The notes under the pieces were generated by a model. The model had not been told where the DNA came from, ran no database searches, and saw nothing but the letters and a program-made list of their open reading frames with translations. Positions 60,347 through 64,000 of a stretch of DNA of 64,000 nucleotides are shown here, piece by piece. Source of the stretch: Prevotella sp. UBA4217 (GTDB lineage: Bacteria > Bacteroidota > Bacteroidia > Bacteroidales > Bacteroidaceae); NCBI GenBank assembly GCA_002379425.1, contig DFTH01000011.1, positions 164,970 through 228,969 of the forward strand, given 5' to 3'. How positions within the stretch are numbered: position 1 is the first letter of the stretch; every line of letters starts with the position of its first letter. A program made the translations under genes and the position numbers.

Positions 60347-62402
60347 ATAGGTGTACGCTGATGCCGGCGATGAGCCAGCGGCCAGGTTGTTCCACAAGTC
60401 CATAATCATGGTACGATGTGTCAAAGAGGTTGTTGGCCTCTACATAGAGTTTCCACTTGTCGGCTTTCCATGTAAGTCGGGCATCAGTCAGGAAATAAGG
60501 TTTGTAGTCCAGGGTATTGCCGTCAAAGTCGGTATAAGAGCCCACCCGATCCTGCCATCTGGCGGTAATACCTAAGTCTAATTGACGAAGCAACTGCAAT
60601 CTTAGATTCCCAATCAGTTTATGGCGCAGGTATTCCAGAGCATATTGTGAGACAATATGTTCTTCCTGTTTCTTGTCTTGGTTAATATAACTGTAACTGA
60701 CTTTCAAAGTCTGGAGCAGATGCTGGGAAGGAATCAGTTGAGCAAAGTCCAGACCAGCGTCCATTTCTAACCCCACGCTGTTGATGGTGGTATGGTTGAC
60801 ACTCTCCCACACGGCATCTTCACCTTTCGAGGTATCCATGATCCAGTCGATCATGTTCTTTCCATGATGGTGCCAGACAGTGGCAGATCCGCTAAAGCCT
60901 CCATAGTCATAGGCCACACCAGCCTCCACGGCCTGCATCTCCTCAGGTTTCAGATGAGGGTCTGCGCTATAGCCCTGCAACTTATAGTACATCTCCGTGA
61001 ATGAGGGCATACGGAGAGAAGTGTTGTAGGAGGCATGCAGTTTCCAGTTGACATGAGGGCGATAGCAGATGTCGATGCCAGGATAGATAGTCATGTTCAT
61101 ATTGCTCCAGGTGTTCTTCACAGCCACGAGTCCGGCTGAGAGCGTGAAGTGCCTGAAGAGCAGGTTGTGCTCCAGGTAGCCACTGATATTCGTGCGGTTC
61201 ACCCCAAGGGTATAGTCACGGTCTGTGCCACTGATATGATGGGGCTGGGAAAGCGGTTCACCAAGGTTACCGCTGACCAGATCCTCGTTTCGCAGTTCGG
61301 CACCAAAGGCTGTACGTCCAGCCGCCCAGTCAAGATAGGTGCTGAGGTTCACACCATAGACATCAGTTCGATTGTAGTTGTATTTCATCTTCTCTGCCTG
61401 TCCGCGATAGCCCTCATAACGGTCTCGGTTCTGGTTCCAGTAGATGCTTGGTGTGAAGTGCAGGCGTCCTCGCTTTGTCTGTGCCTGGATGGCGGAATAA
61501 ACCTTTGTGGTATGTTCATACTGGTCGTCGGCCTGCCACTTTGGAGAGGCATAGAACGTGCTTGAGCCCCATCCCTTGTCAGCAATACCAAGGTGCCAGT
61601 TGACACTGACGTCCTCATCCTCATACTGCCCTTGGTAGAAAGCCTTGCTCCCGCTGAAGTCTGTGTTCAGGCGGTTGTCCTTCGAGCGACTGTAGCCATC
61701 ACTGCGGCTGTAGCCTGCACTCACCTGATGGTTCCAGTGCCTGCTTCTCAGATTCCCCCTGCCGCTGAGGCGTCCATAGCCATACGATCCGCCTTCCAGC
61801 GTGAAGTCTGCACTGGTCTCCCTGGCAGGACGTGTGACGATGTTAATGGCACCTACGAGCGAAGAGGTGCCATAGATTCGGCCAGCAGGCCCCTCGAGAA
61901 CCTCAATGCGTATGATCTCGCTCAAGTCAATGGGGAGGTCCATCACATTGTGTCCTGTCTGTGGGTCACAGATGTTGATACCGTTAAGCAGGATGATGAT
62001 CTGTTCGCTTGTACCCCCTCTTACGGAGATGTCAGTCTGAGCGCCAATGGGCCCTCGCTGACGGACATCGACGCCAACGGCGTACTTCAGCAGATCGTTA
62101 ATACTTTGTACAGGAGCCTGCGCAATGTCTGCACGCTCCAGTACGGTAACCATTCTCGCAGCCTGACTCTTCGTCAGGGGCGCCCTCGAGCCAGTCACAC
62201 TGACCTCCTCGAGCATCATCTCGCGTGCCGTTGTCATGGTGGCAGAGTCTGTCACGACGGGATCCGTTGAGACACTCTCCGCGGAGGCGTAGGTCAGTGT
62301 GGCTACGGAGAGCACGCTGCATACTACCTCACGTCCCAGACAACTGAACAGCGAGTAGCCCTTGTTTCCGAAATGACGGAACACCAGGACTTGGCGCTTC
62401 AT
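60345..62402 (-). CDS. TonB-dependent receptor, BtuB-like
   Basis: ATG 62400-62402 (MKRQVLVFRHFGNKG) gives 685 aa; an in-frame ATG seven codons earlier exists. A signal-like stretch (CSVLSVATLTYASA) precedes a plug domain (about 60-175: SVTGSRAPLTKSQA, SINDLLKYAVGVDVRQRGP, DISVRGGTSEQIIILLNGI) and a 22-strand-type barrel ending DYGLVEQPGRWLIAGISVHL. The plug motifs resemble vitamin B12 or siderophore receptors. It takes up a ligand using the ExbBD-TonB system. No SusD partner or cobalamin riboswitch lies nearby. Ligand unknown. Confidence 0.9.
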   Translation of the reverse strand: MKRQVLVFRHFGNKGYSLFSCLGREVVCSVLSVATLTYASAESVSTDPVVTDSATMTTAREMMLEEVSVTGSRAPLTKSQAARMVTVLERADIAQAPVQSINDLLKYAVGVDVRQRGPIGAQTDISVRGGTSEQIIILLNGINICDPQTGHNVMDLPIDLSEIIRIEVLEGPAGRIYGTSSLVGAINIVTRPARETSADFTLEGGSYGYGRLSGRGNLRSRHWNHQVSAGYSRSDGYSRSKDNRLNTDFSGSKAFYQGQYEDEDVSVNWHLGIADKGWGSSTFYASPKWQADDQYEHTTKVYSAIQAQTKRGRLHFTPSIYWNQNRDRYEGYRGQAEKMKYNYNRTDVYGVNLSTYLDWAAGRTAFGAELRNEDLVSGNLGEPLSQPHHISGTDRDYTLGVNRTNISGYLEHNLLFRHFTLSAGLVAVKNTWSNMNMTIYPGIDICYRPHVNWKLHASYNTSLRMPSFTEMYYKLQGYSADPHLKPEEMQAVEAGVAYDYGGFSGSATVWHHHGKNMIDWIMDTSKGEDAVWESVNHTTINSVGLEMDAGLDFAQLIPSQHLLQTLKVSYSYINQDKKQEEHIVSQYALEYLRHKLIGNLRLQLLRQLDLGITARWQDRVGSYTDFDGNTLDYKPYFLTDARLTWKADKWKLYVEANNLFDTSYHDYGLVEQPGRWLIAGISVHL

Positions 62403-62468
62403 GTTGAATGTTGGTTTGTACATGTGTTAAAATATCATTAATAGTCTTGCTTTATTGCAAAACGGCTG

Positions 62469-62476
62469 CAAAGGTA
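62469..62476 (-). promoter_or_regulatory. -7 box of the TonB receptor gene
   Basis: The minus strand reads TACCTTTG, 67 nt upstream of the ATG. It is back to back with the SGNH promoter. Confidence 0.6.
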
Positions 62477-62481
62477 CGAAT

Positions 62482-62512
62482 AATTCATAATTCATAATTC
62501 ATAATTCACAAT
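62482..62512. repeat. Heptameric array AATTCAT, four units
   Basis: AATTCAT repeated four times (last unit AATTCAC), between the two divergent promoters. Confidence 0.85.
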
Positions 62513-62519
62513 TTTTTTG

Positions 62520-62527
62520 TATTTTTG
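62520..62527 (+). promoter_or_regulatory. -7 box of the second SGNH gene
   Basis: TATTTTTG, 25 nt upstream of the ATG at 62553. Confidence 0.6.
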
Positions 62528-62552
62528 CAGCAGAATCTCAAATACAGGAATA

Positions 62553-63359
62553 ATGAAACGACTACTGACGATATTATTTCTTGCAGCCCTGACTGTTCAG
62601 GCCCTGCCGCAGTCACTTGTTAAGCATCCCTGGCAGGGCAAGCGCGTAGCCTATTTTGGCGACTCTATCACTGATCCGAACAATAATGGGTCGAAAATGA
62701 AATATTGGGGGTTCCTGCAGGACTGGCTCCAGATAGAACCATACGTCTATGGGGTAAGTGGACGCCAGTGGAATGATATTCCACGCCAGGCCGACTTGTT
62801 GAAGGCTGAGCATGGCGACAGCGTGGATGCCATACTTATATTTATAGGTACGAATGATTATAATAGTGGCGTACCCATTGGGGAGTGGTTTGTGGAGCGC
62901 AATGAGCAGGTGATGGCTGGCATCCATGAGCCCAGGCATCTGGTGGATCGCAGGCATCGCTATCCTGTGATGAGTGATTCTACCTACCGTGGGCGCATCA
63001 ACAAGGCATTGGACTATGTGAAGCGGATGTATCCCTCGAAGCAGATTGTGCTATTGACGCCTATCCATCGAGCCGAGTTTTATGCTAACGAGAGCAACTG
63101 GCAGCCGAGAGAGGAATACACCAATAAATGTGGCGAGTATATTGATGCCTACGTGCAGTCCGTCAAAGAGGCTGGAAACTTGTGGGCTGTCCCTGTCATA
63201 GACATGAACGCGCTCTGTGGCCTTTATCCCTTAATGGATGAATTTGCCCCTTATTTCCATCATGCAGAGAACGATCGTCTGCATCCGAACGACCAAGGGC
63301 ATGTACGCATGGCCCAGACACTGGTACAGCAGTTGCTGGCGTTGCCTGTCTTTGAATAA
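62553..63359 (+). CDS. SGNH/GDSL hydrolase, exported
   Basis: ATG 62553 (MKRLLTILFLAALTVQALPQ) gives 268 aa with a signal peptide. Block I FGDSITD (Ser), a GVSGRQWND block (Gly), FIGTNDYN (Asn) and the late DRLHPNDQGH (Asp, His) form a complete SGNH catalytic set. Such enzymes remove acetyl or other esters from glycans and lipids in the periplasm or outside. It differs from the SGNH protein at 12007 in length and motif spacing. The ResB-like gene starts 27 nt later. Confidence 0.9.
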   Translation: MKRLLTILFLAALTVQALPQSLVKHPWQGKRVAYFGDSITDPNNNGSKMKYWGFLQDWLQIEPYVYGVSGRQWNDIPRQADLLKAEHGDSVDAILIFIGTNDYNSGVPIGEWFVERNEQVMAGIHEPRHLVDRRHRYPVMSDSTYRGRINKALDYVKRMYPSKQIVLLTPIHRAEFYANESNWQPREEYTNKCGEYIDAYVQSVKEAGNLWAVPVIDMNALCGLYPLMDEFAPYFHHAENDRLHPNDQGHVRMAQTLVQQLLALPVFE

Positions 63360-63386
63360 GAATACAGAAACTGAACATATATAATT

Positions 63387-64000
63387 ATGCGGACTAAACC
63401 CTGGACGATGAAGGAGGGCTTCCTCGTTGGAGGCGGTCTGATCGTGGCAGGCCTGATACTGGAGTTGAGTGTCGGACAGGTCGTTTGGGAGGCCTTTGCG
63501 TGGCCTGTCAATGGTATCGTACTGGCCGCCTTTGTGGCAATGATCGTGGCCATGCACCTCCTGAGGAAGAAGGTCTATGCCTTCCGCTTCCTCTCCACCT
63601 ATCAGGCGGCTATCCCTGTGATGTGCTACGCTGTGGTGCTGACGATCATCATGGGACTGACTCGACAGTCGAACAATGGTAGTTGGATCAATAATATGGT
63701 GACGTTCTGGCCATTCGTGCTCATCTATGTCTATATGGCACTGATCGTCGGACTGGTGGTGCTGAAGAGTGCGCTCCATCTCAAGACGCCCAGTAAGATC
63801 GTGGCGGGTCTGTTCCATCTGGGCCTTTTTATTACGATGACCACAGCCACCTTGGGCAATGCCGACATGCAGCGTGTGAAGATGATCACGGCTATTGGAG
63901 AGCCTGAGTGGCGCGCCCTCGACCAGCAGGGACGTGTGAAGGAGATGCCACTTACCATCGAACTGAAGAGGTTTATCATGGAGACCTACGGCGACGGCTC
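63387..64000 (+). CDS. ResB-like cytochrome c biogenesis protein, 3' end outside window
   Basis: ATG 63387 (MRTKPWTMKEGFLVGG) opens a frame that runs off the window after about 204 codons. Four membrane helices are visible at about residues 10-28, 37-58, 72-92 and 108-128, and a fifth near 145-160 (IVAGLFHLGLFITMTT). The later segment KMITAIGEPEWRALDQQG and PLTIELKRF matches the soluble start of ResB/Ccs1-like proteins in Bacteroidetes. ResB with CcsA delivers heme to apocytochrome c. The identity rests on recalled similarity. Confidence 0.7.
   Translation, partial: MRTKPWTMKEGFLVGGGLIVAGLILELSVGQVVWEAFAWPVNGIVLAAFVAMIVAMHLLRKKVYAFRFLSTYQAAIPVMCYAVVLTIIMGLTRQSNNGSWINNMVTFWPFVLIYVYMALIVGLVVLKSALHLKTPSKIVAGLFHLGLFITMTTATLGNADMQRVKMITAIGEPEWRALDQQGRVKEMPLTIELKRFIMETYGDG

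Noticed and set aside
62403..62552. Cobalamin riboswitch before the BtuB-like receptor
   Set aside because: The leader is only about 60 nt long and contains no B12-box-like sequence, so there is no room for one.

Overview
The window is chromosomal DNA from a Bacteroidales bacterium, most likely Prevotella or a close relative. Three things point there. Nearly every transcription unit carries the Bacteroidetes -7 box TAnnTTTG, with no strong Shine-Dalgarno sequences. The lineage marker genes include PorT, an FKP-type fucokinase/GDP-fucose pyrophosphorylase, a fused MurF-alanine racemase, an ExbB-ExbD-ExbD-TonB-PstS-TPR operon, GSCFA, DUF1599, DUF3098 and DUF4468. Several short intergenic arrays are also of a kind I associate with this group. 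Most of the window is ordinary core genome, densely packed on both strands. I found no rRNA, CRISPR array, insertion sequence or prophage, and one tRNA (CAT anticodon).

Layout. 1-11.3 kb: 3' part of porT, a small 2[4Fe-4S] ferredoxin, the TonB-energising operon, aspartate aminotransferase, ribBA and a long LptF/G permease. 11.3-20.1 kb: a START-like protein, the tRNA, an SGNH hydrolase, then a minus-strand operon (DUF1599, DoxX-like protein fused in frame to triosephosphate isomerase, SPOR protein, folE, unknown membrane protein), a lipoprotein, a PAP2 phosphatase and a DUF4468 protein. 20.2-28.6 kb: CCA-adding enzyme, a tripartite RND efflux operon and lpxA. 28.6-31.0 kb is the main accessory stretch: a promoter followed by a 67-nt TCAC microsatellite, a lone C-type-lectin-like (FISUMP/DUF1566-type) domain gene, and an Rpn-family nuclease gene with in-frame 24-bp repeats. 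31.0-39.0 kb: radical SAM protein, ftsX-DUF3098-uppP-truB-queA-folK, rpsO, a broken outer-membrane protein gene and typA. 39.0-39.6 kb is non-coding and full of repeats and hairpins. 39.6-50.2 kb: trmH-mtnN-luxS on the minus strand; yfhO, fkp, GSCFA and murF-alr on the plus strand. 50.3-54.2 kb: a uronate cluster (GatC-type PTS EIIC, KduI with a signal peptide, ExuT-like MFS). 54.2-64 kb: nitroreductase, NrdJ C-terminal-like protein, folB, amidase, MlaD-like protein, dnaA, a BtuB-like TonB receptor, a second SGNH hydrolase and the start of a ResB-like gene.

The genes fit a Gram-negative gut or oral anaerobe. It powers outer-membrane uptake through ExbBD-TonB, exports through an RND pump and probably the type IX system, fucosylates surface glycans, and recycles S-ribosylhomocysteine through MtnN and LuxS. 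The points most worth a second look are: an in-frame 65-nt palindromic element inside the trmH coding sequence; the promoter-driven TCAC repeat next to a lectin-like gene; a PTS EIIC without visible PTS partners beside an apparently exported KduI; the DoxX-TIM fusion; and an interspersed repeat seen at 30.9, 39.05 and 39.45 kb.
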